64,000 nt of DNA, taken from contig JAJEKV010000004.1 of NCBI GenBank assembly GCA_021234155.1, positions 10,666,109-10,730,108 of the forward strand. The letters are read 5' to 3'. Of the stretch, positions 46,849 through 59,254 are shown piece by piece (the first letter of the stretch is position 1; every line of letters begins with the position of its first letter). The notes below the pieces were generated by a model. That model saw nothing but the letters and a program-made list of their open reading frames with translations. It did no database searches and had not been told where the DNA came from. The stretch comes from Isoetes taiwanensis (Eukaryota > Streptophyta > Lycopodiopsida > Isoetales > Isoetaceae). Both the position numbers and the translations under genes were made by a program.

Positions 46849-48353
46849 CTTTCAGTGTCAATCTGCCATAATAGATCAAGAACACATAGGCTTTACCAGG
46901 ACAACTATTAAGAAAGCTTAACCTACTATGTCATCATTGTACGTCAAATGTCAGAGGACTAAACACTTAAATCCCGTCTATGATAGTCAAGGCCTCCTAT
47001 AGCTGTGAATTTTTATTCATAGAAATTTTAAACTACAAACCCTTTAGCATCGAATATTTTCATATCCATCATACAAGTACATTTGCCCCTTCCTAAAAAA
47101 GGTTTGAAGCAAAACGGAGGTAGACATTTTTCTAAAAATCCCCCTTTTTTGGGTGGTTGGGGGGTTTTTCTCATCCTTTTTTTGGCATGTCATAACAGAG
47201 CATCAAATATCATATCATACATGTAGTTCGTCCTCCTCATAATCTAATTCGTCAGTTTGTGTTTCAGGTGCATTAGAACTGCCTTTGTAATAACAGTCTG
47301 GATTCCTACTGAAACCTCCTCTTTTTGCCATAAAGCTAGTGTTACTATCGTCATAGTTGCGTTTGGAATCAAATCCTCTACCTTCGCCTCTCCTATCCAT
47401 CTCTAGATTTTCCAATCTAACAGAGTTACATACCATAAGAGCTCCCTTTCTTCCTCTGTTTTAGGTTCTCCTCCTCTTCCCCCTCCCCCCGAATGTGGGG
47501 TTTGGCACCACATCCCGATCATAAACCCATTGAGCAAATCAAAGATTTTACCTGGGAATATCTTGTATTCTTAAAGACTAGTGGTCTGGCAGAGCATGTT
47601 AATTGGAGTTTGGGCTGCTTGATGGCATCAGAGCATCCAACGTGTCCATTAATGACTTCGGCAACGAAGCTTCCTTATCTTATAACTCTTTTAAAACATA
47701 CATATTTTCATCATAGAGACTAAGTATAGGTTATAGGGACTATTGTACGCCTCCAATTCCCTATGTATCCATGTTTGGATTATGCCAAGCAGTGGATATT
47801 TACCCCATAGCTTCAAAGAAATGCATATCTTTATTCTAATCCACTATTATACTTTAAACAACCTCCATGCAACAATTAAATTCCCTTTCTTTTTCCCAAA
47901 AAAAAAAAAAAAAAAAAAAACTTTTTAGGATTCAATTTGCTATACAACTCTAGTAATTGTCTAGGTCTATGTCATTTAATTTATTCCATTGTATTACAAA
48001 AAAAGAGAGGGACATATCAGTCATTGCACCTTCAACGCAATGTCACATATTCGACATTAGATATTTTATCATAGCCATGCGACGTCTGCTCAAGCATCTT
48101 TGTGACGATGCTGTGAAAAGGCTGGACAGGGTTTATGAGCAATTCCAGGACTATGGCAAACACAACACGCTGATCATAGAAACCCATTGCAATGTTATAG
48201 GACGGTGCGAATATTCTGTCGACATTGGATATATGTCATTAATAGGTCATCCTTTAGTAGTGGATTGCGTCAATTATATGATATAGTTAGTATTCATGTT
48301 CTTAATACAATTGCAAATATTATGAATCGAGGAATATTTGATTCATATGAAAC
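46849..48353. other. Intergenic sequence with one possible terminal exon
   Basis: Mostly AT-rich. The minus-strand frame 47436-47215 (SVRLENLEMDRRGEGRGFD ... TDELDYEEDELHV, stop) is acidic at its end and could be a last exon, but no upstream exon or family was recognised. An A20-type run lies near 47898-47920. The rest shows nothing. Confidence 0.35.
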
Positions 48354-49169
48354 AAACCCCACCTACGCAGAAATATTTACATATCCCAACCGACGAAAAC
48401 TCGTAGCCAAAAGGTAGAGGCATGGGGAAGCTAGCTCAAACGGGTCTTCCCATGGAGCCATGGAAGATGAGACGTGAGGAAGAAGGTGACGTGGCACACC
48501 TAGTTGGCACAGTGATGACATGGCGGCTAGGTGCCATATTGGCAATCCAGCTATCTGGCGAATACGAAAATCAAAAGGTGCATACAAAAATGAAGGGTGG
48601 CAATGACATGGTGATGACATGGCAAGGGTTAGATTAGACTATAAATATGTAACACCACGGTTGGGGTTATTCGAACCGGATGTAATAAAGATTAGTCTTT
48701 CGGTTTATCTTGGTGTTTCTCTTCATAGTACTACTTTTTCTTGGGTTGTGAGCGAGGCTCGACATATTGGTGAGCGGGGCTCGATTCCCAGCCAATGCAC
48801 TGAAAGACTAATCTTTATTGGATCTGGTTGGAATAACCCCAATCGTGGCGTTACATATTTATAGTCTAATCTAACCCTTGGCACGCCATCGCCACATCAT
48901 CATCACCCTTCATTTTCGTATGCACCTTTTGATTTTCGTATTTGCCACATAGGCGGATTGCCAACATGGCATCTAGCTGCCACGCCATCACTGTGTTGAC
49001 TTAGGCGTACCACGACCACCCTCTTCCTCACGTCTCATCTTCCATGGCTCCATGGAAAGACCCGCTTGAGCTAACTTCCCCACGCCTCTTCCTCGGTGTG
49101 CAACCACCTTTTGGATACATGTCTCCGCCAGTTGGGATATGCATTTAATATTATGCGTAGGTGGGGTTT
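48354..49169. repeat. Large foldback: about 350-bp inverted arms with about 100-bp spacer
   Basis: From AAACCCCACCTACGCA at 48354 to its complement ending at 49169, the two arms (48354-48702 and 48802-49169) pair along most of their length with substitutions and small indels. Each arm has a TATAAATA motif (48640-48647 plus; 48863-48856 minus) pointing to the centre. The plus arm has GTGATGACATGGC repeats like those in retroelement LTRs. No terminus duplication was identified. Confidence 0.88.
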
Positions 49170-49359
49170 AACATGACCACCCTTCTCATATAAGCTTTCC
49201 ATTCTTGTGGTTCGGTATTCCTAGTGGTCAGTAGCACTTCAGCAAAAAGCCATCCTTGCCCATGATTACATATGCTTAATTGGCCTTCATATGTAACTTC
49301 CCCAAATGCGGGCTTCTATAGCTTCCCCATTGGTTTGCAAGGTCTAGATAAGAATTTAA

Positions 49360-50570
49360 AATTTAATGTTTAACCCATGTTTATTCTTCGATTTCCCTGT
49401 ACCCTCAAGCAATTGTAATTCTGTGACTTTGTGGTTCATATTACATTTTTGTTCATATCTCTTTCTCTGTGACTCGATTTCTCAGAAATTTATATCTTTG
49501 GAAAGCTCTCTCAAAGTTATTTCAAAGATATTTTATGTTGCTGATGTTTGGACAGAATTTCAGAGCAAAAACAACAGATTTTCAGTGCTGGCTTTTGGGT
49601 TTCCATTGTTCCATTTTTCAGCACGATATACTTTTCTTCATATCTATTGATCTGCAGCTCTGTTTTGGGAGCAATGCATATCATTGGAATGCTTCTTCTG
49701 TGATGATTCTAAAGACATATGGTTTGTACACATTTGCTTAAGATCTAAGAGGAGAAAACAACAAGTTTTTGCAACCCGATTTTAAGACGGGATTCAGAGG
49801 GTGTGATACCATCCAATCACCTTGGATTAAAGCATTTTACATGCTGAAGCCTTGCAGACGAGCGTCTGTAAGGGGGAAAACCACTGCTTATTTTCATTTC
49901 AGACAAGCGTCTATAAGATGACAGAGGTTGCACTAGGGTCAAAGCATGGAGCTGGGGGGCATTTTTGCGCCAGCCAAGCACCCCCTAAACACCTAATGTT
50001 GAAAATTTTACTTATTTTTATCTTTTTTTCTATAACTCCGATGAAGTGAAATTTTGTATTCCAAGGCGTAATATGAATGCGTTTTAGGGAAAAATATAAG
50101 AAAAAATAAAAGAAAATTATTTTTCAAAAATACAAATTGCCTGCTACTACCGAACGACCTTGGCACAGTCAATCTCCTTGTTCAAGATAGACAAGCACAA
50201 CCGGTACTTGTGGGTGCGTGTGCAAAACTGCAATAGCAGACCCCTCTTTGTGGCAGCCTGCTACTTTCCACATGCAGAAAGCAACTTCTATCACACCCAC
50301 TCGGATGTGTTTAGGCTGGACCCCTATGTCGATCTATATGATGACATACAACAACATAAGCAGTTGAGCAGTGTCATACTCCTCGGAGACTTCAATGCGT
50401 GCACCGGGTAGAACAACCTATGAGATTTGATCCCTTGACTGATGATATATTGCAGCTGCGTCCTGCAGAAGGAGCTTGGCCACGGACGTCAGATGACAAT
50501 CGTAGACAGTTGCTTTTCCTCTGCGGTATCTTTGACAACGACTTGATTAATTAGTTCCACCACACTAACA
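49360..50570 (+). pseudogene. LINE-C copy 2: 5' region joined to endonuclease
   Basis: 49430-49950 is nearly the same sequence as 55530-56060 (5' region of LINE-C copy 3). After about 200 bp of unrelated-looking AT-rich DNA the plus strand resumes with endonuclease (YLWVRVQNCNSRPLFVAACY; VILLGDFNAC, 50160-50411), then RPAEGAWPRTSDD shared with copy 1. It ends near 50570. All of ORF1 is missing. Confidence 0.8.
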
Positions 50571-50689
50571 TTGCTTGAGTCATGTGCCCAAGAGTGAGTT
50601 GAGTGAACTAACTAATTTACCAACCCTCAATAATTGGACAAGATTGGCTTCAATTATATATTACATAATATACATAATAATAAATAATT

Positions 50690-52445
50690 TTAAATGAGGC
50701 TTATGGTTTTTTCAAGAACTTCGCTAAGAGTGACAAATCTTCCAAGTTGAATAGAAGCTTGCGCTGCGACTCCGACCGCTACGGACAATAACCCATCATA
50801 CAAGCTCACACTAGGAGGATGTTCTCCATGGGACTTCACAGCATCAAGGAAACTTAGATGTTCTAAATAGCTAGATCCATGATGGAGCCCTTCATAACTA
50901 GCAAAAGTAGACAAAATGAGAACTGAATGGCAACAACAAACAAAACAAGATGATAGAACTTACAGGATTCTTTCATCATGGGCCTCGAAGACTTGGACAT
51001 TAGGCCGACCTCCAATTCGAGAACCAAGGCGAACAATATTGTCAGGGACGAACGCTTCGACCTAAATGAGGATAAGTTTAAGTGAAATGAATTACTCGAA
51101 CTTAGGTTCAGTAGTCACATACCTTGCCAGTATTACCAACGACACAAATCTCTTGCTCGTTTTGGCCACCTTCAGCAAACATGCAAAGGTCTAGGACACC
51201 GCGAGTCCCACTTTCATATTCTACAATCACGTAGGCATTGTCCAGTATATCTGGCACCTATTTGGCAACATAAGATGTAAGTATAATTTTTTATTAATAA
51301 TAATAATAATAATAGTTTTGTTTGTCAATAATAATAATAATTACCTTGCCATCGTATTCCTCATCTAAATGATTAGCATCTTGGCCTCCTGATGCAAGCA
51401 CCCTTACAGGTTGTGATCCAGCTATAAGATTCATCAAATCAAAGAAATGGCAACATTTCTCCACCAGAGTTCCTCCAGTATTTGCATTGAATCTATTCCA
51501 GTTGTTCACCTGCAAAGAGGAGCCCAATTTGCTAAGATCTGTTCAAGATTGCTCTAAAATTTTAGGCAAATCTTTTCCTGAGTACTTACCTTCACTAGGA
51601 ATGGAAATCTGTGCTCTCTAATAGCCACCATATGAACCCTGCCTATAGAATCTCTTTTTACCTCCTGAATGAGTCTGGCTATAGGAGGCATATATCTATA
51701 TTCCAATCCGACCTGCACCAGCACTTCGGGCCTTGCCTTGGCTGCTTCTAGCACCTATCTGATTCCAACACATGGCTAAGCCCAAAAAAAGAAGAAAAAT
51801 TTCTATGGAAAGCTTTAAGTACATGAAGACAATATGAGAGAGTATTAGGAACAAGATCAACAAGTTTTCAATGTTTTCACCCACAGTAAACAGATTACAG
51901 ACAAGAACAAAAATGCTTTTACCTTCTCACAGTCCGAAACTGTGGTGCAGAGAGGCTTCTCCACCAGAATGTGATGTGCTTTGGGATGGTTGAGAATATC
52001 TAAGACTATTTCAGCGTGTGTCATGTTTGGTGTTGATACTACTATTATGTCGCACAGGCCGCTATCTAGCAATTCCATATGCGACTTGAACACCTGCAAT
52101 TTGCCGAGGCGATCAAATATACATTGAGCAAATAATCCAAAAGACCATCTGAAGCCATGAAAAACAGAGTATTCTGGGGAAAATTAAAAAAGCGATGGAA
52201 CAGAAAGAAAGATCGTTCTGCATTGCAAGATAATAAATATGAACCTGCAAATGAGAGGGGGAATTAAATCCGGCAATGGAGGCAGCAAGATCCTCGGCTG
52301 CTTCAAGAGACGGAATATGAGGATCCGCAATGGCAACCACAAGGGCTCCTGGTATCAAAGCCAGGTTATGAAGATGCTCTCTTCCCATCATTCCAACTCC
52401 GACAATGCCATATTTTACAACTCCGGCTCCGCTAAGGATCCTCAT
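50690..52445 (-). CDS. Gfo/Idh/MocA-family NAD(P)-dependent oxidoreductase
   Basis: Seven exons with GT-AG borders: 52445-52245, 52093-51923, 51754-51590, 51509-51345, 51257-51123, 51061-50964, 50897-50690, giving about 380 residues. It resembles the Arabidopsis protein I recall as At4g17370 along its length. The Rossmann motif is GIVGVGMMG (residues 13-21), the family EKP motif is at about 112-114 (LVEKPLCTT), and the [14 protein letters not shown] block holds the probable catalytic histidine (about 200). [13 protein letters not shown] and [16 protein letters not shown] follow near the end. The substrate is unknown; the family acts on sugars or related polyols. The frame is open upstream to an ATG at 52730 (95 extra residues), but family length favours 52445. 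No transit peptide is evident with the short start. Confidence 0.93.
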
Positions 52446-52730
52446 TGCCGGATCAAAATTGCCGATTCTTGAAACAGCAAAATGAGGGGCAAAACAAGTC
52501 CAAATTTCAGCCTCGAAAATTTTGAGAACTGCTTCGCAAGATCGTACTGATGAATCCGAGCTTTGCCGCAAGAAGCACAGATCAAAGTCCGGCGTTCTTT
52601 TGGCAGAGCTTCCAATTGTTGCAAAGACCAAACAGAAAGCGCTAAAGGCACCGTTGATCGAGGAGACGGTGAGAAGATCGCCTCCGTTGGATGCTTTTAC
52701 GGAGACAATCTGACCCTTAAATAGGTTCAA
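52446..52730 (-). other. In-frame upstream extension of the oxidoreductase gene
   Basis: 95 codons from MNLFKGQIVSVKAS are open and in frame with the oxidoreductase. They show no family match. This is either a 5' UTR or a lineage-specific N-terminal extension, conceivably an organelle-targeting peptide (Ser-rich, with AFSAFCLVFAT hydrophobic stretch). Confidence 0.35.
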
Positions 52731-53781
52731 TGTATCTAGGCAAATATCCGAATTGCTAACGCATCCCTATTCTTGACTCTCGTGTTCGAGTGTTCCATCT
52801 AGTATGGCCAAAATAAGGTCCTTTCTAATCCTTTTTTTGAGTTTTGATATATATTTAATTAATCCTTCCACGGTACTATGTTGTCTCATATAGTCTTTTA
52901 GTGGCAGCAACAAGGTGCCTTGCCTTTGATGTGTGTCTTTTACATAAATGGATAGGGCTGCCAGAGTGTTATGAAAATAACACATGGTTCTCCCATATCC
53001 ATCAATCTAGTAGGTATACTTGTTTATTTTGTACTCTCCTTAACAGCCTCTCCTGAGATTTTCATTCTAGGAATGAATCTCAGACCTTGATTCAAGCGTG
53101 AAGAGGGCATATATGGGTCGTAACAGCTTGGTTGGAATTGTTATCGCCATAACCATTTTGTTATCATCATAACAGTCTTCTTGAACACCTATTGGAATAA
53201 AAATCTCTTGATAGGCTGTTAAGGCTGATAATAGCCTCTAAGGCCATTATGGGCCAGGAAACGGCCAAGGCCATACACAGCAGGTCGTTTCCTAGCCCAT
53301 AATGGCCCTTGTAGAGAGGCTGTTATCTAGTCCTTATTTTCTTCCACCCGCCACTCATGATGATAAAAGCTCCCAAAATGTCCTAGCCCATAATGGCCCA
53401 AGGCTGTTATCTAGTCCTTATTTTCTTCCACCCGCCAAAATTGGCCTGAGCAACCAAGCTGATTTGCTTGGGCAAATCCGTTGGATTCGCTTGGGGCAAT
53501 CTGGACCCTATCTTTGCTTGCAGCCATTGCAAAATCAGCAGGTTCAGTGGCAGAACAATGGCGAAATCCAGGCCTCAAGCCTGCAACCAGACCTCAAACC
53601 TACAACCAAACCCCGGAAATATCCATGCATTCACTCAAGCCAACCATCTGAATTGTCACAAGCGAATTCCGCGGATTTTCCCAAGCAAATCAGCATGGTC
53701 GCTTTAGTCTACTTCGAGAGCCAATAAAGCTGGCCACTCATCACTCCATGTTGATGCAGAAGTGTTCTTTGTGATGGAACG

Positions 53782-53827
<46 letters not shown>

Positions 53828-54534
53828 TGTTTAGTAAATAAGCTCGCTCTGTTTCTCAAGTAACAAAAAAAAACAAGGTGCCAATACACTAAGGATTGCA
53901 GTAACAGTAACAGATTGCAAGACTACTTTCAAAATATTAGCTTCCCAAAAGCATGAATAGACATGTTTGAGTAACAGATTGCAAGACTACTTTCAAAATA
54001 TTAGCTTCCCAAAAGCATGAATAGACATGTTTGAGACTACACGTGAAGTTGTTTGATGTTACCATCCAAGAAGAACTAGAGCATGTTTTATTCTCTTAAA
54101 AAGCTTCTCTCTTCTTTTTTTATTACAAATTTGTCTCCTCAAGCTCCATCACTTCAAAGGGGTCATAAATCAACATTTGTGTAGCTTAGCATATAATAGC
54201 CATGCAGTAATCACTATAAGATAATGATGTGTCTAGTCTAAACATTATCGTCCTAAAAAATAAGGTGTTGCCGCCTCTTTGTAGGTTTGGTCAAACTACA
54301 TTGTTGGTTACAACTTGTTTTGCCAATTTTGTTCTTTGTTTATAGGTGTGGTGATCAAAAAAATGCGGCCTGAAGCACATGTGTGCGCACTACCAGAAGT
54401 CACGCCTTAAATGCTTCTTATATGTACTTTGTTCATGACTATTTAAATTAATAATTATCACCTCAAATGCTCTCCAATCTTTGCATTCTGATATCATGTA
54501 GTAACAAAAGAAAATTTTGTTGAGATGCATTACA
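52731..54534. other. Intergenic sequence rich in small duplications
   Basis: No gene supported. Visible structure: an inverted repeat GGCCATTATGGGCCAGGAAACG / CGTTTCCTAGCCCATAATGGCC around 53249-53308; a direct repeat of about 57 bp (CCTAGCCCATAATGGCCC ... TTTTCTTCCACCCGCCA) at 53290 and 53381; A41 at 53782-53822; a perfect 64-bp tandem duplication at 53907-53970/53971-54034. Confidence 0.7.
53907..54034. repeat. Perfect 64-bp tandem duplication
   Basis: GTAACAGATTGCAAGACTAC begins at 53907 and at 53971; both units are identical to the end TGTTTGA. A recent local event. Confidence 0.95.
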
Positions 54535-54767
54535 TGGCTTTTCGGTTTTGGATTGGTTCTCCAATTGAGTATGAGAAAGTTAGAAAGAACGATAATAAAA
54601 GAAGAAGATTGGTTGTTTGTTCGATAAGAAGAAATGGAATTGCAAGAATAGTATTAAGATTGCTTTGATACAGAAATACAATCTCGAAACTCTGATAAAA
54701 ATGCTTAATCAATAATGTATATAACCCATAATTGAGAAAATTCAGAAGACTAAGAGAATAATTGGAG

Positions 54768-54868
54768 TTCTTAAGAACTAACGTAGCACCTGCAGCTTCT
54801 TTGACGGCAACAGTGATATCGAGTCCCTCTTTTTCTGCATCGCCCGGAAGATTCACACAGAAGACCTG
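54768..54868 (-). other. Exon-like block, unidentified
   Basis: On the minus strand an acceptor-like TTTATACAG is followed by VFCVNLPGDAEKEGLDITVA and VKEAAGATLVLKN. The composition is protein-like, but I do not recognise the family and found no neighbouring exon. Confidence 0.25.
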
Positions 54869-55959
54869 TATAAACCAAGTGAGTGTCTGGAAGGGTTTTT
54901 TTTTCTATTTTTTTATGTTTTCATACGTATATTAGGAGTTAGGAGTTTAAGTCCCCCTCTTAATATAGGGCATTTTCTCGACGGAAGGGGTGTTTTTCTA
55001 ACACTTTTATGTACGTATATCACCCTAAGCACGCAAGTGGCATATGCTCATATGCTAAAGGTGAATCCCATGGGCTGCATCGAGGACTGGAAATTTTCAA
55101 AACCAAGCTTCGGCTTGATTCATTTTATCCCATTTCAATCATAACTGGAGATCTAGAAGTCCGTTTCAGCCGAAATTTGTTGCGTTGAAAAGCCATCTCA
55201 GAGTTCTTTCTGTCGGTATGTGATTTGTATATGTTTCACTAACTGTTTCACATCAGAAACACAGATTTTGGGGCTGCAAACCCAAAAAACTCTGAAGTAC
55301 TCGTGGTGCTATTCAAACTCAAATTTTCGGACTGCAAATCGAGGGTGCACAAAAAAACCCTGAAGTGTTCGTGGTATTGTCCACATATTTTTTATCATAT
55401 TTGGCAAATTTAAACTCCGTTTCAGCTGAAAGTTATCGCGTTGGAAAGCTCCCTCAGAGATCTTTCTGAAGGTATTGTATGTGTTTGAATGGTGTTTCCA
55501 TAGCAAAAACACGGATTTACAGCCTGCACCACCACTTTGTGGTTCATATTACATTTTTGTTCATATCTATTTCTCTGTGACTCAGTTTCTCACGAAATTT
55601 ATACCATTGGAAAGATCTCTCAGAGTTATTTCAAAGATATTTTATGTTGTTGATGTTTGGATAGGAATTCAGAGCCAAAACAACAGATTTTCAGTGCTGG
55701 TTTTAGGGTTTCCATTGTTCCATTTTCCAACACTATATACTTTTCTTCATATCTATTGATCTCCAGCTCTGTTTTGGGAGCAATGAATATCATTGAAATG
55801 CTTTTTCTGTGATGATTCTAAAGACATATGGTTTGCACATATCTGTTTAAGATTTGAGAGGAGAAAACAACAAGTTTTTGCAACCCAATTTTAAGACGGG
55901 ATTCAGAGGGTGTGATACCATCCAATCACCTTGGATTCAAGCATTTACATGCTGAAGCC

Positions 55960-56427
55960 TTGCAGACGAGCATCTATAAGGGGGAAAACCATTGCTTATT
56001 TTCATTTCAGACAAGCGTCTGTAAGATGGCAGAGGTTGCACTAGAGGTTGCACTTAATTTATGCATTTGAACACTTTCAGACGGGTGTCTGTAAGGGGAA
56101 AGAGCCTGCACTTGCTTCTTGCACTTGGAGTATCGCCTTGGATTCAAACATTCGCACGCTAGAGGCTTTCAGACAGGGGTCTGTAAGGAAGAGATTATTG
56201 CCACTATTCATCTGAGACAAGCGCTATAAGGTGGTAGAGGTTGCATTAGAGGCTGCACTTGAATCCTGCATTTGGACACTTCCGATGGGTATCTGTAAGG
56301 TGACAAAGCCTATGCCTACTTCTGACACATGGAAGCTTTCAGACAGGCGTCTAATGGGACAAAGATTGTGCGTGATCAAAGTGCTTGGAGCCTTTCAGAC
56401 AAGCATCCATAGGGTGATACCCTATTC
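55960..56427 (+). repeat. Degenerate monomer array in LINE-C 5' region
   Basis: About eight units share a TTTCAGACAAGCGTCTGTAAG-like core containing the palindrome AGAC-nn-GCGTCT, each followed by GGGGAAA- or TGGCAGAGGTTGCACT-like sequence. Spacing is irregular, about 35-75 bp. It ends directly at the ORF1 start codon. Two units also occur in copy 2 at about 49855-49935. Confidence 0.7.
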
Positions 56428-57871
56428 ATGGCAACTCCAGTTATAGAAGAGCCGAACGAGCCCTGCGTCTCGTCATCCAACCCCACTGATATGCATGTGG
56501 ATGGTGCTGATGCGCAGTGCCCTCTACCTAGCGCAGACATGGCAGCAAAACTTCTACTGGGAGAGTACATAGATGCCATCCCCAATCGCAGACCAGATGA
56601 CACTGGCAAAATTGGCAGGTGCACGCTGAAAAGAGAAGCGTCGGCAAAGTCTCGTGCAATAAGCATAGCTCGGCAGGCATATGACAGATACTCTAGCCTA
56701 GTGGCAAGCCGTATCCGTGCTTCACCACCACCAAACTTGGAAACAGGTTCAAGCAATGGCAGAGGGCAACAGAGCTCAGCTTTCTTGCTTGGCAGAGGAG
56801 ATGCAGGCCTCCGCACCCAAATTGCTTAAGAGGCTGGCTACTGAAAAACAACGTGCTTCCAGCATGGAGACCCGCATACAACACCTGGAGGATGGCCTTC
56901 GCCTAGTGCACTCTGAAAGGCAGAAGGACAAGAAGAGTCTTGCTGACATGCAGGCCTACATGGATTCCTTGTCCACTGCCATTGAAACCATGACACAGGA
57001 CAAGCAGTGTGTTGAGCAGGAGACAATGGCAACCATCTCCCGCCTTCGATCAGAGGCTGAGGAGGCTGCTACTGTGATGCGAAAAGCCCAGGTCACTTTT
57101 GAAGAGAGCCAGTCACAATTGAGAGCCCTTCAAACTAGGGCCGAGACACAAGAAGTGGCCTTATCTGCAATGAACCCTATGTTGGACTCTTGCTTGCAGA
57201 AACTGGAGCATAGCTCCGCAGCTCGAGATCGGAAGGTGCAGGAGCTGAGGGCAGCCATCGCTGAACAAGGCAAGGGCCTCCATGCAGAGGCTCATGAGCA
57301 ATTGCAGCGGTGCATGCGTGAATTGACAAGGCAACAACAATTCCAGCAGGAGCTAAGCTCCCGGCTTCAGGAAGTAGAGACCACTATACCTGCCACGGCA
57401 GTCCCACCTGCCCAAGAGTTTGCACGGTGTCAGCCAGGGCCGTCTACTACTACACCGCCAAGCCGCTCCATGCCACCACCGCCCCAACGTAGGCCACAGC
57501 CTATGCCCCGCCGACAGTAAACAACACCTGTTCTGCCGGCCAGGATTGGCCCAACAATCAGAGAGTTCCAGGAGCTGAGACGGAGAAGCCACAATGTGGT
57601 GGTACGTAGCCTGACAGAAGAGGCAGGGGAGGACCTCATTAACCGGATTCAGATGTTGATTCTCGCTCGAATGACATTTCATACGCCGGTACACATTACT
57701 AGGGCGAGACGCCATGGTATCCAATGCCCCGACTGCCCCCGGGTATAGTCACATTCACAGTACAAGATGAGCAAGTGAAAGCAGCCATCCTGCGCCAGGG
57801 TAACAGTTGAAGGGGACTGCCCTGTATGTTGACCGAGACCTGATCCCGGCCCAATAAGAAGACCGCAGGCA
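56428..57871 (+). pseudogene. LINE-C ORF1 (coiled coil, RRM-like end)
   Basis: Starts MATPVIEEPNEPCVSSSNPT. After a frame change near 56720-56790 there is a long coiled coil (about 150 residues; AKLLKRLATEKQRASSMET-like start, many heptads, SQLRALQTRAETQEVAL), a Pro/Thr-rich linker (PPPPQRRPQPMPRR) with a TAA, then the RRM-like region VVVRSLTEEAGEDLINRI and ALYVDRDLIPAQ-stop-EDRRHEL. That last block is the typical end of this kind of ORF1. At least three defects. Confidence 0.75.
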
Positions 57872-59254
57872 CGAGCTGGCCAAAGTTAATTAGCACTTCT
57901 AATGGCTTAAACAACTCCTTTTCCACTTGCCATTGAATCTGTTCTTCTTGCCGAGATTGCTTCTTCTTCCTCCTCTTTTTCTTCAGAGCTTGTTCTTCGT
58001 GTTGAGGTTGCAATAGCCGATTAGAAGGTTTCCTTTGTTCATTTTCTAAGGTATGTATGTGTCAGGAATGAGTTTGGGGCATCTAATTAGCTGATTCATA
58101 GCAACAAAGTTTCTCCTTGTTTCTTTATTTTCGTTTCTTCTACATACGATCTGCTTTTAGTTTTAGCATGTTTTAGAATGTAAATGTGCTTGAAAAACCA
58201 CGCCAAGCGTGCTCTCTTTTTTTGCTTTTATCCAACTTTTTTTAGATAACAACTAACTTCTGTTTAAGCCTATCGTTTAGTTAAATTGGTCTTTTTTGGC
58301 TCATTTTTTAGGTGATGGGATGCGTTTATAAGTAAGCCTATTTTGGAGAAAACCCACCCGTTTCAGCGTATTTTCAAGGTAAACTAAACACTTTTGTATT
58401 ACACCATTACGTTTGCTAGATTGACTATATCTAAGCTTATTCACGATGTTAGGTACCATAAAGTTCTTGGTTTAGAATATGGTTGTGTGTTTTATTTTTG
58501 TGCATACTTCTATAATAATACTGTCGTACTCAAATTTCTTCATCATTTTCTTCTATCATTTGCGCTATTGTGCTATATTGTGAAATGTTGCCTATCCTTA
58601 AAGTAATATGATATTATATTTTTGTGCTTTTCACAAAAGATTTTGAGAATTTGACTATGTCACTAAAAACACGCAATATACAATTTGTCCCAAAATGAAG
58701 ACATAATCCCAATTTAATTAAATGATGGTTTTTTTAGTTTTTCTTGTGAGGTTTGGAGTTAGGCTATGCATCAATATTTTATTCCTCTACAAAACCTACG
58801 CCTCAGATGCTTGAAGCTCTCTGTGACAAAAATCCAATCAGAGGTCGTCAAGGAGTTCTCTCATTTCTATGCTAACGAAACATGTTATATTCTCTGCTCT
58901 ATTAGACTTGTCCTTATGCTTCTGCAATCCTTGTTCCATGACGAGCACCAAAGATTTCTTCAGGCCAATTCTCATAAAGTCATGGTATCAAGTATTCTAT
59001 TGTTTTGAAGTAGCAATTTTGATTGATTGTGAAAATATGACTTTGAAGTATGATTTAAGCCAATTCATCCTCGGGCCATGGAGGGCAACCCTCCGTGCGC
59101 AGCACCTTGTTTCATTTGTTTTTTCCCAATTCTGAACTTGGGTTCAGTTGAAAAACTGGTCATGTCATGTTGTTGAGCTGAGCAAATCATCTGAGTATTT
59201 TTCTACAAGAAGGTTCACACCAATACATTAAATATATGTTGTACTTGTGGCAGG
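57872..59254. other. Intergenic AT-rich sequence
   Basis: No gene, RNA or element recognised. A basic minus-strand frame at 58013-57900 (KKKRRKKK) is low-complexity. Confidence 0.45.

Larger units (their letters stand above)
55130..57871 (+). mobile_element. LINE-C copy 3: 5' region and ORF1
   Basis: 55130-55540 has degenerate repeated units (TTTCAGC(C/T)GAAA ... GCGTTG(G)AAAGC ... CTTTCTG). 55530-56060 is shared with copy 2. 55960-56427 is an array of short monomers. ORF1 follows at 56428-57871. The element stops after ORF1: endonuclease and RT are missing here. Confidence 0.75.

Noticed and set aside
49366-49650. Conserved 94-codon frame shared with 55475-55759
   Set aside because: Conservation is at DNA level across a shared LINE-C 5' region that continues outside the frame; no domain and different starts.
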